A stretch of 64,000 nt of DNA from Carnobacterium_B sp040274945 (GTDB lineage: Bacteria; Bacillota; Bacilli; Lactobacillales; Carnobacteriaceae), in contig NZ_JBEMAR010000002.1 in NCBI RefSeq assembly GCF_040274945.1, positions 62,001 to 126,000 on the forward strand. Direction: 5' to 3'. Of this stretch, positions 52,471 to 60,600 are shown one piece after another. The first letter of the stretch is position 1. Every line of letters begins with the position of its first letter. The notes under the pieces are model-generated. The model saw only the letters and a program-made list of their open reading frames with translations, was not told where the DNA came from and did no database searches. Made by a program: the position numbers and the translations under genes.

Positions 52471-52662
52471 AAGTTCCATCTTCCTTTTCAATTTTATTTC
52501 ATTGCCTTGTACATCATAACAGCTAAGTCACTATCTTAACAAGAAAAGTTCTTGTATCTTAAAACAGTTTACAGGTTTATGGAACAAACTGCCAGAATAT
52601 GATAAAGTAAGTAAATAAAATTTGAACAAATGTACAGAATAGAAATGAGGCCAATAAAAGAA

Positions 52663-53934
52663 ATGACAACGTATGATGTATTAGTAGTTGGTGGAGGAAC
52701 CAGCGGCATGATGGCTGCTATCTCCGCAGCAGAACATGGCGCAAAAGTAGCAGTAATCGAAAAAAACAGCTCTCTTGGACGTAAATTACTTGTTACGGGT
52801 GGTGGACGGTGCAACGTTACCAATAATCGAGATAAAGAAGAAATTATTGCCCACATCCCTGGAAACGGGCGCTTTTTATACAGCGCTTTTTATCAATACG
52901 ACAATTATGATATTATGGATTTTTTCAGATCAAATGGTGTTGCCTTAAAAGAAGAAGATCATGGAAGAATGTTCCCTATTACAGATAAATCAAGAACGAT
53001 TTTAGAAGCTTTGATCGGTATCATGGATCGATTAGAAGTCGATATCTATACAGAGGCTCCTGTTGACACTTTGTTATTTGATGAAGGAAAAGTAACTGGT
53101 GTCCAATTGCAAGATGGGCGCAACATAAAAGCCAGTTGCGTGATCATCTCAACAGGTGGTAAAGCTATGCCAAGAACTGGCTCAACCGGTGATGGGTATA
53201 AATGGGCAAAAAAAGCGGGTCATACCGTTACTCCACTTTACCCTACAGAATCACCTATTCTTTCTGATGAACCATTTATCAAAGATACAACTTTACAAGG
53301 TCTTTCTTTAAGAGATGTTGCGCTCAGTGTGTTAAATAAAAAAAATAAAACAGTCGTCACTCATCAAATGGATATGATTTTTACTCACTTTGGTATTTCA
53401 GGTCCAGCAGTCTTACGTTGCTCTATGTTTGTTCATCAAACGATGAAACGCGATAAAACAGAGGAAGTTACCATGAGTCTAGACGCCCTTCCAAATGTAT
53501 CAAAAGGTGAATTAACGCAACAAATTCAGAAATTGATAAAAAATGATGGCGATAAAAGTGCAAAAAATGCTTTGAAAGGCCTTGTACCTGAACGTTATTT
53601 GCTATTCGCATTTGCCAAAGCTGGTTTGGATGAAAATGCTCCCTTAAAACAAGCTGCACCAGACAAAATAACTCAGTTTATTGAGTTCATTAAAGATTTT
53701 CAATTTACAGCCAATGGTACTCAGCCCATTGAAAAAGCCTTTGTTACTGGAGGTGGAATCCACACGAAAGAAGTAAATCCAAAAACGATGGAAAGCAAAT
53801 TCACTCAGGGTCTTTACTTCACAGGTGAAATATTGGATTACAATGGCTATACAGGTGGCTACAATATTACGGGTGCTTTTATCACAGGTCGGATTGCAGG
53901 GATGCATGCTGCTGAGCTGGCTTTATCAAAATAA
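52663..53934 (+). CDS. HI0933-like NAD(P)/FAD-dependent oxidoreductase (YtfP/BaiN family)
   Basis: A flavoprotein of 423 residues. FAD-binding GGGTSGMMAAISAA (about 10-23), the family signature SSLGRKLLVTGGGRCNVTN (about 40-58) and the C-terminal TGEILDYNGYTGGYNI are all present. HI0933/YtfP proteins are widespread; BaiN is a bile-acid reductase, but most have unknown substrates. The frame is open to an ATG at 52630; I choose the ATG at 52663 (MTTYDVLVVGGG) because it fits the family start and has GAGG upstream, though the spacing is long. Confidence 0.9.
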   Translation: MTTYDVLVVGGGTSGMMAAISAAEHGAKVAVIEKNSSLGRKLLVTGGGRCNVTNNRDKEEIIAHIPGNGRFLYSAFYQYDNYDIMDFFRSNGVALKEEDHGRMFPITDKSRTILEALIGIMDRLEVDIYTEAPVDTLLFDEGKVTGVQLQDGRNIKASCVIISTGGKAMPRTGSTGDGYKWAKKAGHTVTPLYPTESPILSDEPFIKDTTLQGLSLRDVALSVLNKKNKTVVTHQMDMIFTHFGISGPAVLRCSMFVHQTMKRDKTEEVTMSLDALPNVSKGELTQQIQKLIKNDGDKSAKNALKGLVPERYLLFAFAKAGLDENAPLKQAAPDKITQFIEFIKDFQFTANGTQPIEKAFVTGGGIHTKEVNPKTMESKFTQGLYFTGEILDYNGYTGGYNITGAFITGRIAGMHAAELALSK

Positions 53935-53964
53935 AGAATTTTTCAACATGAAAGGATGTTTTTT

Positions 53965-54510
53965 GTGAAAAAGAAAATTGCGATTGATATGGATCAAGTT
54001 ATTGCGGATATGGAAATTAGTTTTATTGAATTATTCAAAAAGGAATACCAGGTCTCTTTTGAGTCTATTGAAGAGTATTTACAGGAAAATCCAAACTTTG
54101 ATTTGGTTACAACGATTAAAGAACTCTATCCTATCATCAATACGTATGCCTTTTTCAGGAATATTCCAGTCATGAAAGATAGCCAAATGGTCTTACGTGA
54201 GTTGGCCGAAGAGTATGATTTGTATATTGCAACAGCGGCTATGGATGTACCTAAAACATTCACTGCCAAGTATGAATGGCTACAAGAACATTTTGATTTT
54301 ATTGATCCTCAGCATTATATTTTTTGCGGCGATAAGAGCATTGTTCATACAGATTATTTGATTGATGATTCTATTCGTCAATTAGAACGCTTTTCTGGAA
54401 CAGGCATCCTGTTTGTCAATTCATTAAATGAATCCGAAGATCGTTACATTCGTGCGAATAATTGGAAAGACATCCGCGATTACTTTTTGTCTATAAAAGA
54501 TGAACTATAA
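53965..54510 (+). CDS. 5'(3')-deoxyribonucleotidase, NT5C family
   Basis: HAD-superfamily nucleotidase of 181 residues that dephosphorylates (deoxy)nucleoside monophosphates. Catalytic DMDQV (Asp8 and Asp10) is at the N-terminus, the Thr of IATAAMDVP is motif II, and LIDDS is the Mg-binding motif. The GTG at 53965 is 8 bases after AAAGGA; the ATG at 53956 overlaps that site. It follows the HI0933 gene by 30 bases and is likely co-transcribed. Confidence 0.88.
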   Translation: MKKKIAIDMDQVIADMEISFIELFKKEYQVSFESIEEYLQENPNFDLVTTIKELYPIINTYAFFRNIPVMKDSQMVLRELAEEYDLYIATAAMDVPKTFTAKYEWLQEHFDFIDPQHYIFCGDKSIVHTDYLIDDSIRQLERFSGTGILFVNSLNESEDRYIRANNWKDIRDYFLSIKDEL

Positions 54511-54536
54511 TTTATTTACTATTTTAACTTCCAACA

Positions 54537-54566
54537 AGAGGCTGGGACAAAATCCCAGCCTCTTTT
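54537..54566 (+). terminator. Terminator of the flavoprotein-nucleotidase operon
   Basis: AGAGGCTGGGA pairs with TCCCAGCCTCT around 4-5 bases, followed by TTTTCT. This GGCTGGGACAAAATCCCAGCC type is common in Lactobacillales. Confidence 0.9.
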
Positions 54567-54599
54567 CTGTATACGAATGTTTACTCTAAAACGTGCTTC

Positions 54600-54696
54600 A
54601 AAAAGCAGACCCGACGTCCACTTCACGAATAATGCTCGATGGTCGATGACCATACTGCGCTTATTCGTTCCAGTGATTCGGGTCTAAACGCTTTTT
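54600..54696. repeat. Nested palindromic element of about 100 bases
   Basis: Six arm pairs nest in order: AAAAAGC/GCTTTTT, GACCCGA/TCGGGTC, CACT/AGTG, ACGAATAA/TTATTCGT, then ATGGTC-GAT-GACCAT at the centre, with short internal loops. Outside it, TGGGACAAAA of the preceding terminator can pair with TTTTTGTCCCA at 54692-54702. This makes a near-continuous rod. The rest of the 375-base gap 54511-54885 has no frame. Confidence 0.8.
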
Positions 54697-54885
54697 GTCC
54701 CACTCTCTTGTTTTTTGCCATCCATTCGTTTTCTAATATCACTCATGCATTAGGAAATAACTTGGTTGCATTTATTCTATTATCTAATCGTAGGTTGTAG
54801 CATAAACTACTTCTACAGACTGATTTTTATTATAAAAAAGTATAGTATGCTTTTATTATCTTACATATGAAAGAGGGTTTTAAAC

Positions 54886-55413
54886 ATGCAGATGACTTTG
54901 TCAGGCTTTATTCTAATTCCATTTTTTCTTTTAACGGTAGTCTATATCATGAGGAAGACGAGAAACAAATCTTTTACAATTTATCAAAAAATCACGATTT
55001 ATTCTTTTGCTTTTTATTGTTTTGCCGTTCTATATTTGACTTTTTTCCCTTTCCAAATACAAACGGGGATGTATGCAAACCAAACTCCTTGGTTGAGTCG
55101 GATTAATTTTGATCCTGTTCTTGATTTGTCCGCTTTACCCAACTTGCTTATGTTGGCTCCTTTATCTGTTTATTATTATTTATTGAAAAAAAACTCCACC
55201 TTTTTTAGAGCAGTTCTCATAGGTTTCTCTATCAGTTTTGGTATTGAATTTGTTCAATTTTTAACCAACTACTTTTTAGGCGGCTGGCGTGGTGCTGATA
55301 TTGCTGATATTGTAGTAAATACAATGGGAGCTGCTTTAGGGTATCTATTAGTTAAAATTGTATTTACTAATGAAACTTCTTCTTTCTTTCAAAAATTCAA
55401 ACTCTATTCTTAA
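54886..55413 (+). CDS. VanZ family membrane protein
   Basis: A 175-residue protein with four to five helices and the VanZ-like core: LYLTFFPFQ, RINFDPVLDLSALPNLLMLAPLSVYYY and FLGGWRGADIADIVVNTMGAALGYL. VanZ of enterococci gives low-level teicoplanin resistance, but most VanZ-family proteins have no known role. The ATG follows GAGGG by 8 bases. A second VanZ-like gene lies at 59673. Confidence 0.88.
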   Translation: MQMTLSGFILIPFFLLTVVYIMRKTRNKSFTIYQKITIYSFAFYCFAVLYLTFFPFQIQTGMYANQTPWLSRINFDPVLDLSALPNLLMLAPLSVYYYLLKKNSTFFRAVLIGFSISFGIEFVQFLTNYFLGGWRGADIADIVVNTMGAALGYLLVKIVFTNETSSFFQKFKLYS

Positions 55414-55417
55414 ACAT

Positions 55418-55460
55418 ACAAAACCTCTTATCATTCAAAAGCAATGATAAGAGGTTTTGT
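55418..55460 (+). terminator. Bidirectional terminator between the VanZ and flavin reductase genes
   Basis: ACAAAACCTCTTATCATT pairs perfectly with AATGATAAGAGGTTTTGT around a 7-base loop. Confidence 0.92.
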
Positions 55461-55513
55461 ACTCATTTTACTAGAGGTCTTCAGCCTTATAAGATTTTTT
55501 TAACATTAGCACC

Positions 55514-56080
55514 TTAAAATCCGTATTCTTCATCTTTCTTTTTACGCATTTCTTCAAATACATCATTGAACATAATTGTATCTTCAACCAATCGTTCAAT
55601 CCGGAAAATAACGTCTTCATTGATGATTTCATTTCTATAAAAATCTTTTTCTTCAATAAACACATAGGTTGGAACAATCGTTGCCTTCATGTAAGCTAAA
55701 ATGGGTTTTAGCTGTTGCTCCAGCATTAGAAAATGTTTAGGGGTTCCTGCAGTACCCACCATACTCACTACTTTGTCGCGAAATGCATTAACCGGCAATA
55801 GATCAAATACATTTTTTAAAGAAGCTGGAATAGACGCTTGAAAAGTCGGCGTTCCAATAATAAGAGCATCTGCAGCCATAATTTTTTCAGAAACGTATTT
55901 TGTATCTCCTTCATATTCCCAATAGTTTCTTCCATCACTAAAAATCATTTCATACTCTGCTAGATCGATTAATTCAAACTCTACCTCTAAATACTTCTCT
56001 TTTAAATTCGTTTCCACATAATTCATTGCTGTTCTTGTTTTCGTTCCTACAGTCGAACCCGAAATACCTACTATTTTCAT
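55514..56080 (-). CDS. NADPH-dependent FMN reductase family protein
   Basis: A flavodoxin-like reductase of 188 residues. GISGSTVGTKTRTAMNYV (about 5-22) binds the FMN phosphate, and IIGTPTFQASIPASLKNVFDLLP (about 76-98) is the family hallmark. It may supply reduced FMN to the luciferase-like monooxygenase encoded just upstream; clusters of such pairs under MarR-type control are common. The ATG follows AAGAGGTGAG. Confidence 0.87.
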   Translation of the reverse strand: MKIVGISGSTVGTKTRTAMNYVETNLKEKYLEVEFELIDLAEYEMIFSDGRNYWEYEGDTKYVSEKIMAADALIIGTPTFQASIPASLKNVFDLLPVNAFRDKVVSMVGTAGTPKHFLMLEQQLKPILAYMKATIVPTYVFIEEKDFYRNEIINEDVIFRIERLVEDTIMFNDVFEEMRKKKDEEYGF

Positions 56081-56167
56081 TTATACTCACCTCTTTCTTA
56101 AACATTCGCTAGTTATTATGTGATTTCCTGTTTTTACTGTATGTCTTTCAGGGGTGTTCAGCATCCT

Positions 56168-57223
56168 TTATTTAGTTGTATATTTTTTTATGGCTGGGAG
56201 GATTTGGGTGGCAATAAGTTCGATATTTTTTTGAATTTTATCATAAGGAACTCCTCCGAAATCAATTTGGGCCATGAAGCGTTGTTGGCCGTATAGCTCG
56301 TATTGGTAAATCATCTTTTCAATGATTTGTTGTGGGCTGCCTACCATTAAAGCATCTCTGTAATCGGTGGATTGGGCAAATTGTTGTTTTGGATATCCTG
56401 CTCCATTGATAGCTTGCATACCATAATTTATGTGCGGATAATATTCTCGAAGGGCATCCTGAGAATTTTCAGATGTATAAAAAAGACTTGTTGTACCAAT
56501 TGGTAAGGTATTCGGGTCAAATCCACTTCTTTGAGCAGCTTCACGGTAAACATCAACCGATACTTTAAAACTTGATGCTGGTCCTCCTAGGGTTGTCAAC
56601 ATCATTGGTACACCGGCGTATCCAGCTTTTATCGCACTAGCTGGCGGTCCACCTACAGCACGCCAAATAGGTAATTTCCCATTTTTAGGTTGCGGTAGAA
56701 TCTGTGCATTTTTTAGTGGTGCACGATATTGACCTTCCCATGTTACGCTTTCTTTATTATTGATTTGCATTAATAACTCTAATTTTTCTTCAAATAATTC
56801 TTCGTAATCTCGAACATCATATCCTAATAAGCTATATGCTCCTAAACGCGACCCTCTACCGGCAACGATTTCTGCTCTTCCATGAGAAATTAAGTCTAAG
56901 GTAGCAAAATCTTCGTACACACGCACAGGATCAGAAACGCTTAAGACTGTTGAGGAACTAGCTATTTTGATTTTGCTGGTAGCTTGAGCTATTGCACCTA
57001 AAATGACTGTATGAGCTTGCGAGGTAAAATGTTCTTGGTGGCTTTCACCAAGTGCAAAAACATCTAGCCCAGCTTGCTCGGATAACTTAGCAGCTTCAAT
57101 AAAATTTTCTATTCGTTGCTCGGCAGATATCATTTTTCCAGTATGGGGATTTCCCATATGATCTCCAAGAGAGTACAATCCAAATTCCATTCCTTTTGTT
57201 TCATCGATACGATATTCTTTCAT
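56168..57223 (-). CDS. Luciferase-like (LLM class) flavin-dependent monooxygenase
   Basis: A TIM-barrel flavoprotein of 351 residues that uses reduced flavin and oxygen. Typical are EFGLYSLGD, AGLDVFALGESHQEHF, RAEIVAGRGSRLGAYSLLGYDVRDYEELFEEKL and GSPQQIIEKMIYQYELYG. Substrate unknown. It lies between its putative regulator gene (MarR, 49 bases upstream) and a flavin reductase gene. The TTGACTAGTCAA palindrome in its upstream gap resembles the MarR operator. The stop TAA is followed directly by AGGATGC. Confidence 0.88.
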   Translation of the reverse strand: MKEYRIDETKGMEFGLYSLGDHMGNPHTGKMISAEQRIENFIEAAKLSEQAGLDVFALGESHQEHFTSQAHTVILGAIAQATSKIKIASSSTVLSVSDPVRVYEDFATLDLISHGRAEIVAGRGSRLGAYSLLGYDVRDYEELFEEKLELLMQINNKESVTWEGQYRAPLKNAQILPQPKNGKLPIWRAVGGPPASAIKAGYAGVPMMLTTLGGPASSFKVSVDVYREAAQRSGFDPNTLPIGTTSLFYTSENSQDALREYYPHINYGMQAINGAGYPKQQFAQSTDYRDALMVGSPQQIIEKMIYQYELYGQQRFMAQIDFGGVPYDKIQKNIELIATQILPAIKKYTTK

Positions 57224-57243
57224 CTCTGATTTCTCCTTTTTGA

Positions 57244-57258
57244 TTGACTAGTCAAGTG
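57244..57258. promoter_or_regulatory. Candidate MarR operator in front of the monooxygenase gene
   Basis: TTGACTAGTCAA is a perfect 12-bp palindrome, extended to TTGACTAGTCAAGTG. The right part, GTCAAGTGA, recurs in the marR promoter at 57752-57760. Confidence 0.5.
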
Positions 57259-57272
57259 ATGGTTTAAAAAAA

Positions 57273-57716
57273 TTATTCTGGTGGCAATTTTTTTCTTTCA
57301 TTATTCTTATACAATCGGGTCAACATAGTATAAAGATTTTTCAGTTCTTCTTTAGTTAATGTATCTTCAAATAAAGATGTTTGAAAATCTAACTGCTCGG
57401 GCATTGCTTTCTCTAATACTTGTGATCCTTTTGACGAAAGACTGATGGTCTTTTGTTTCCATTCTTGCGTCCTCATAACATATCCTTCTTTTTCCAATCG
57501 AAATAACATTCTGGAAATGCCACCTTGAGTAACCGTAACTCTTTGAGCTAGTTCCGTTTGAGTCAAAGGTTGATAAACTTGAATTTGGACGAGCACATCA
57601 AATTGAGCACTTGTTAATTTAAAACGTTTCAAAAATTCATTGGATAACTGATTGTTTTGATTAGCGAAACGTATGAGTCTTAGCCAAGTTAGTGAAGCTA
57701 GCGTATTATTTTTCAT
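57273..57716 (-). CDS. MarR family transcriptional regulator
   Basis: A 147-residue dimeric winged-helix repressor. QFDVLVQIQVYQPLTQTELAQRVTVTQGGISRMLFRLEKEGYVMR (about 38-82) contains the recognition helix and the wing region. It probably represses itself and the luciferase-like gene downstream, releasing on binding an aromatic or oxidised ligand, as other MarR proteins do. AAGGGGGG precedes the ATG. There are no Cys residues, which argues against a thiol-based redox switch. Confidence 0.9.
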   Translation of the reverse strand: MKNNTLASLTWLRLIRFANQNNQLSNEFLKRFKLTSAQFDVLVQIQVYQPLTQTELAQRVTVTQGGISRMLFRLEKEGYVMRTQEWKQKTISLSSKGSQVLEKAMPEQLDFQTSLFEDTLTKEELKNLYTMLTRLYKNNERKKLPPE

Positions 57717-57741
57717 ACTGTCCCCCCTTTAGTCATTCTTT

Positions 57742-57759
57742 CACTTTACATGTCAAGTG
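57742..57759. promoter_or_regulatory. Candidate MarR autoregulatory operator over the -10
   Basis: On the minus strand CACTTGACATGTAAAGTG is an inverted repeat (CACTT/AAGTG) that covers the TAAAGT -10 hexamer. Confidence 0.5.
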
Positions 57760-57771
57760 ACGGAAAGTCAA
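57743..57771 (-). promoter_or_regulatory. marR promoter TTGACT-17-TAAAGT
   Basis: On the minus strand TTGACT (57771-57766) and TAAAGT (57748-57743) are separated by 17 bases; the start would be near 57736, about 20 bases before the ATG. Confidence 0.6.
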
Positions 57772-57799
57772 CTTACTTTTTAAAAGTTTCCCACAAAAA

Positions 57800-57841
57800 A
57801 AGAACTCTGAACCAAGATTTTTCATCTTTGGTCTGGAGTTC
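57800..57841 (-). terminator. Terminator of the ybaK gene
   Basis: GAACTC...CCAAGAT faces ATCTTTGG...GAGTTC around TTTTC, with mismatches, then seven U residues on the minus strand. About 20 bases past the stop. Confidence 0.8.
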
Positions 57842-57863
57842 AATTCTATTCTTGTATTTAATT

Positions 57864-58352
57864 TTAATTCGCTTCAATGGATGCAAATTCAGCTTTTATC
57901 AATTTTTGTAACTCATTAGGATTCACTTCAATCTGCATGCCCCTTTTCCCTGCTGAAACAATGATTTGTTCCATCGTTTTAGCTTGGATAGAGATAAAGG
58001 TTGGAAAAGATTTCTTCATTCCAATGGGTGAACAGCCTCCACGAACGTAACCTGTTGTTTTTTCTAGATCCGTTAAGGGAAGTAACTCTACTTTTTTGTT
58101 CCCGCTAACTTTAGCTAGTGCTTTCAAATCAAGTTCACTAGTGCCCGGTATACAAGCAACGATCACGCCTGTTTTGTCACCTAAAATAACTAAAGTTTTG
58201 TAAATTTGATCCCTCGCTACGTTTAACTGCTCAAAGACCGCATCTGCTCCTAATTGATCCTCGCTCCAAGGAAACTCATATACTTGATAAGGAATGCCAC
58301 TGCTTTCCAATCGCCGAATAGCATTTGTTTTTTGTACTTTACTTTTTTTCAT
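57864..58352 (-). CDS. ybaK: Cys-tRNA(Pro)/Cys-tRNA(Cys) deacylase YbaK/EbsC
   Basis: A trans-editing enzyme of 162 residues that hydrolyses cysteine from mischarged tRNA(Pro). KTLVILGD (the conserved catalytic Lys), GNKKVELL and GYVRGGCSPIGMKKSFPTFI are diagnostic. The ATG at 58352 is preferred over an in-frame TTG at 58361; neither has a strong ribosome site. It lies 38 bases behind the methyltransferase gene and may be co-transcribed with it. Confidence 0.93.
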   Translation of the reverse strand: MKKSKVQKTNAIRRLESSGIPYQVYEFPWSEDQLGADAVFEQLNVARDQIYKTLVILGDKTGVIVACIPGTSELDLKALAKVSGNKKVELLPLTDLEKTTGYVRGGCSPIGMKKSFPTFISIQAKTMEQIIVSAGKRGMQIEVNPNELQKLIKAEFASIEAN

Positions 58353-58390
58353 TTGTATCAAACTTTCTATTCAAAGTAGGTTGAATAAGA

Positions 58391-59572
58391 TTAATATCCT
58401 TTTTGTATTACATAAACTTTCAAATAATCACTTTGTGGGTAATGAGGATTGATTTTGAAATCTTCTGGTAAAGTATGTTTTTCCAAAATTTCATAAGAAA
58501 TCCCTTTATGATCAAATGCTGTTTCAATAAACTGCTCAAACTTTTCCGTTGATACATTTGCTGCATTTGTAGAAGCAATGATCACGCCATCTTCATTCGT
58601 AATATCAATGATATCTTCCAGTAATGCAGTGTAGTCTTTAGAAACACTAAATGTTCTTTTTTTCGAGCGTGCAAAGCTTGGCGGATCAACAATTACGGTA
58701 TCAAATTTTAACTGTTTACGAATAGCATATCTAAAGTAATCAAACACATCCATTACTCGTATCGTTTGAAGTTCTGGATCTAATCCATTTACTTCAAATT
58801 GTTCTTTTGTCTTTTCTAGGCTACGATTGGCTAGATCCACACTTGTTGTATGGCTAGCGCCTCCCATTGCAGCAGCTACTGAAAAAGCTCCTGTGTAGCT
58901 GAACGTGTTTAAGACAGTTTTGTCCATAGAGTAATGTTCCAGAATACTGCGACGAACATTGCGTTGGTCTAAGAAAATCCCAGTCATTAATCCATCATTT
59001 AAATAAGTAGCAAAAGTTATGCCATTTTCTTTGATCAATAACGGTTCCGGTGCTTCTTCACCGTAAACGTGATTCGTTTCAGGCTTTGTTTTAGTTTGGT
59101 ATCTTATTTTTTCGTATACCCCTTTGACATCTGAAACAACTGCAAGAAACGCTTTTAAAATCGTTTGTTGATGCTTGTAGATTCCTGCACTGTACCATGA
59201 GAAGACATAATAATCAGCATAGACATCAATTGTCAATCCACCAAGTCCATCACCTTCTCCATTGAAAAATCGGTAAGCATTCGTTTGGTCATTTGACTTA
59301 AGATTCGCACGTTCAGTCAATGCTTGATTGAATAAGTGTTCAAAAAAAGTTTGATCGATTTTTTCATTTTCATTCATGGTTAAGATCCAACCGTCTCCCT
59401 TATTTTGTTTAGCAAGATATGCCCGTGCAACAAATTTTTTGTTGTCGTCGAGTAATTCAACAATCGTTCCTTCAGATTCAATCGGCTCTTTCACAAAATC
59501 TTCTTTCAATAATACCGGGTATCCATCTCTAACCATTTGAGTTGCTCGTCTTTTTAATTTGTATTTTTCCAC
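58391..59572 (-). CDS. RlmI-like 23S rRNA (cytosine) methyltransferase
   Basis: A class I SAM-dependent methyltransferase of 393 residues. An N-terminal PUA-like RNA-binding domain (about 1-75, with KLKRRATQMVRDGYPVLL) and a central domain are followed by the Rossmann part: VLNTFSYTGAFSVAAAMGGA binds SAM, and VIVDPPSFARSK is the catalytic motif IV. It is the RlmI/YwbD family, which makes 5-methylcytosine in 23S rRNA; the exact site in Firmicutes is uncertain. Confidence 0.9.
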   Translation of the reverse strand: MEKYKLKRRATQMVRDGYPVLLKEDFVKEPIESEGTIVELLDDNKKFVARAYLAKQNKGDGWILTMNENEKIDQTFFEHLFNQALTERANLKSNDQTNAYRFFNGEGDGLGGLTIDVYADYYVFSWYSAGIYKHQQTILKAFLAVVSDVKGVYEKIRYQTKTKPETNHVYGEEAPEPLLIKENGITFATYLNDGLMTGIFLDQRNVRRSILEHYSMDKTVLNTFSYTGAFSVAAAMGGASHTTSVDLANRSLEKTKEQFEVNGLDPELQTIRVMDVFDYFRYAIRKQLKFDTVIVDPPSFARSKKRTFSVSKDYTALLEDIIDITNEDGVIIASTNAANVSTEKFEQFIETAFDHKGISYEILEKHTLPEDFKINPHYPQSDYLKVYVIQKGY

Positions 59573-59648
59573 TATTTATAAACTCCTTTTTCCTTTTTAT
59601 TTTATCTAGTATACCATAAGTTCAGTCTAATTAAGCTGTGAGAGCAAT

Positions 59649-59688
59649 AAGAAAACCACTTGATTATGACTTTCAAGTGGTTTTCTTA
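59649..59688 (-). terminator. Terminator at the end of the second VanZ gene
   Basis: AAGAAAACCACTTGA pairs with TCAAGTGGTTTTCTT around 8 bases; it overlaps the stop codon of the VanZ-like gene. Confidence 0.82.
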
Positions 59689-60311
59689 TTTTGCCATTTT
59701 TTATACAGCCATTGACTTATTTCAAACAGAACAATTCCAATCATTGTTCCAATAGTATTAAAGATTAAGTCATCAATATCCGACACGCCTGTAAAGAAAA
59801 GAAATTGCATCGTTTCAATTAAAAATGAAACAGCTATTCCAATACCTAAAGAGGGTAAAAACGTATACTTTCTTTTCATTAAATAAGCTGCACCAAACCC
59901 CATTGGAACAAACCAAAGAATATTCCCATATAAGTTATAATAGTAGTCAAACAACGATGTTCCCTGAGTTAATTTTGCTGTTTCTACAAACGGTATCCAA
60001 TTGATCTCACTTAAGGGACGCATAACAATGGACACATTCATAATGGAATTATCTTCGCGAAAGACCGTTAAGTGAATCAAGAGAAGGATATAAAAAATAA
60101 ACACATTTAAAACAATTTCTCTGCGCCATTTTATTGGCTGTTTCTTCTTTTTTTTGACAGCTAGAAAGACTCCACGTCCGATAAGCCAAAAAATAAAATA
60201 AACGAGGGTTTGGTCAATACTGTGAAAAATTAATTCTACTAATGGAAAGTGATTGATTGATTCGCCAAACCTCGATTCAATCCAATCAAAGAGGGGTTGC
60301 AAAAATACCAT
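59673..60311 (-). CDS. VanZ family membrane protein (second copy)
   Basis: A 212-residue protein with about five helices. The VanZ core is visible: LIHLTVFRED, LSEINWIPFVE, NILWFVPMGFGAAYL and GVSDIDDLIFNTIGTMIGIVLF. It differs strongly from the VanZ-like protein at 54886, so this is not a recent duplication. The ATG at 60311 is 8 bases after GAGGAGGA; the frame is open to 60335. It is divergent from ltaS; a role in the envelope is plausible but unproven. Confidence 0.86.
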   Translation of the reverse strand: MVFLQPLFDWIESRFGESINHFPLVELIFHSIDQTLVYFIFWLIGRGVFLAVKKKKKQPIKWRREIVLNVFIFYILLLIHLTVFREDNSIMNVSIVMRPLSEINWIPFVETAKLTQGTSLFDYYYNLYGNILWFVPMGFGAAYLMKRKYTFLPSLGIGIAVSFLIETMQFLFFTGVSDIDDLIFNTIGTMIGIVLFEISQWLYKKWQNKKTT

Positions 60312-60474
60312 TAAAAAATCCTCCTCATTTGTCATTACGAATCAAGTATACATTATTATTAAGGGATAGTTTATTCGAAGTACCTAAATTTTACTTAAAC
60401 TTTACTTTTTGAAACCTATCCCTGATACAATAGACATTCGATTAAATTATTCAACTATTTTAAAGCGAGTAAAA

Positions 60475-60503
60475 TTGACTATAATGTAAATAAATTGTAA
60501 AAT
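60475..60503 (+). promoter_or_regulatory. ltaS: ltaS promoter TTGACT-17-TAAAAT
   Basis: TTGACT at 60475-60480 and TAAAAT at 60498-60503 are 17 bases apart. The start would be near 60510, leaving a leader of about 90 bases before the GTG. Confidence 0.7.
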
Positions 60504-60600
60504 GTGTTATGATGCAGGATTATCGCAGGTTTCATCTAAAATTGAAATTTTCAAATTAAACTATCTATACTGTGGTCATTTATTTAAGGAGGATTCAACA

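Noticed and set aside
53644..53907. Antisense frame of 87 codons within the HI0933-like gene
   Set aside because: Shadow of a well-conserved protein; no ribosome site or family match.
60502..60600. A 33-residue N-terminal extension of LtaS
   Set aside because: The ATG lies inside the -10 hexamer of a good promoter; the GTG at 60601 has AAGGAGG and fits the family.
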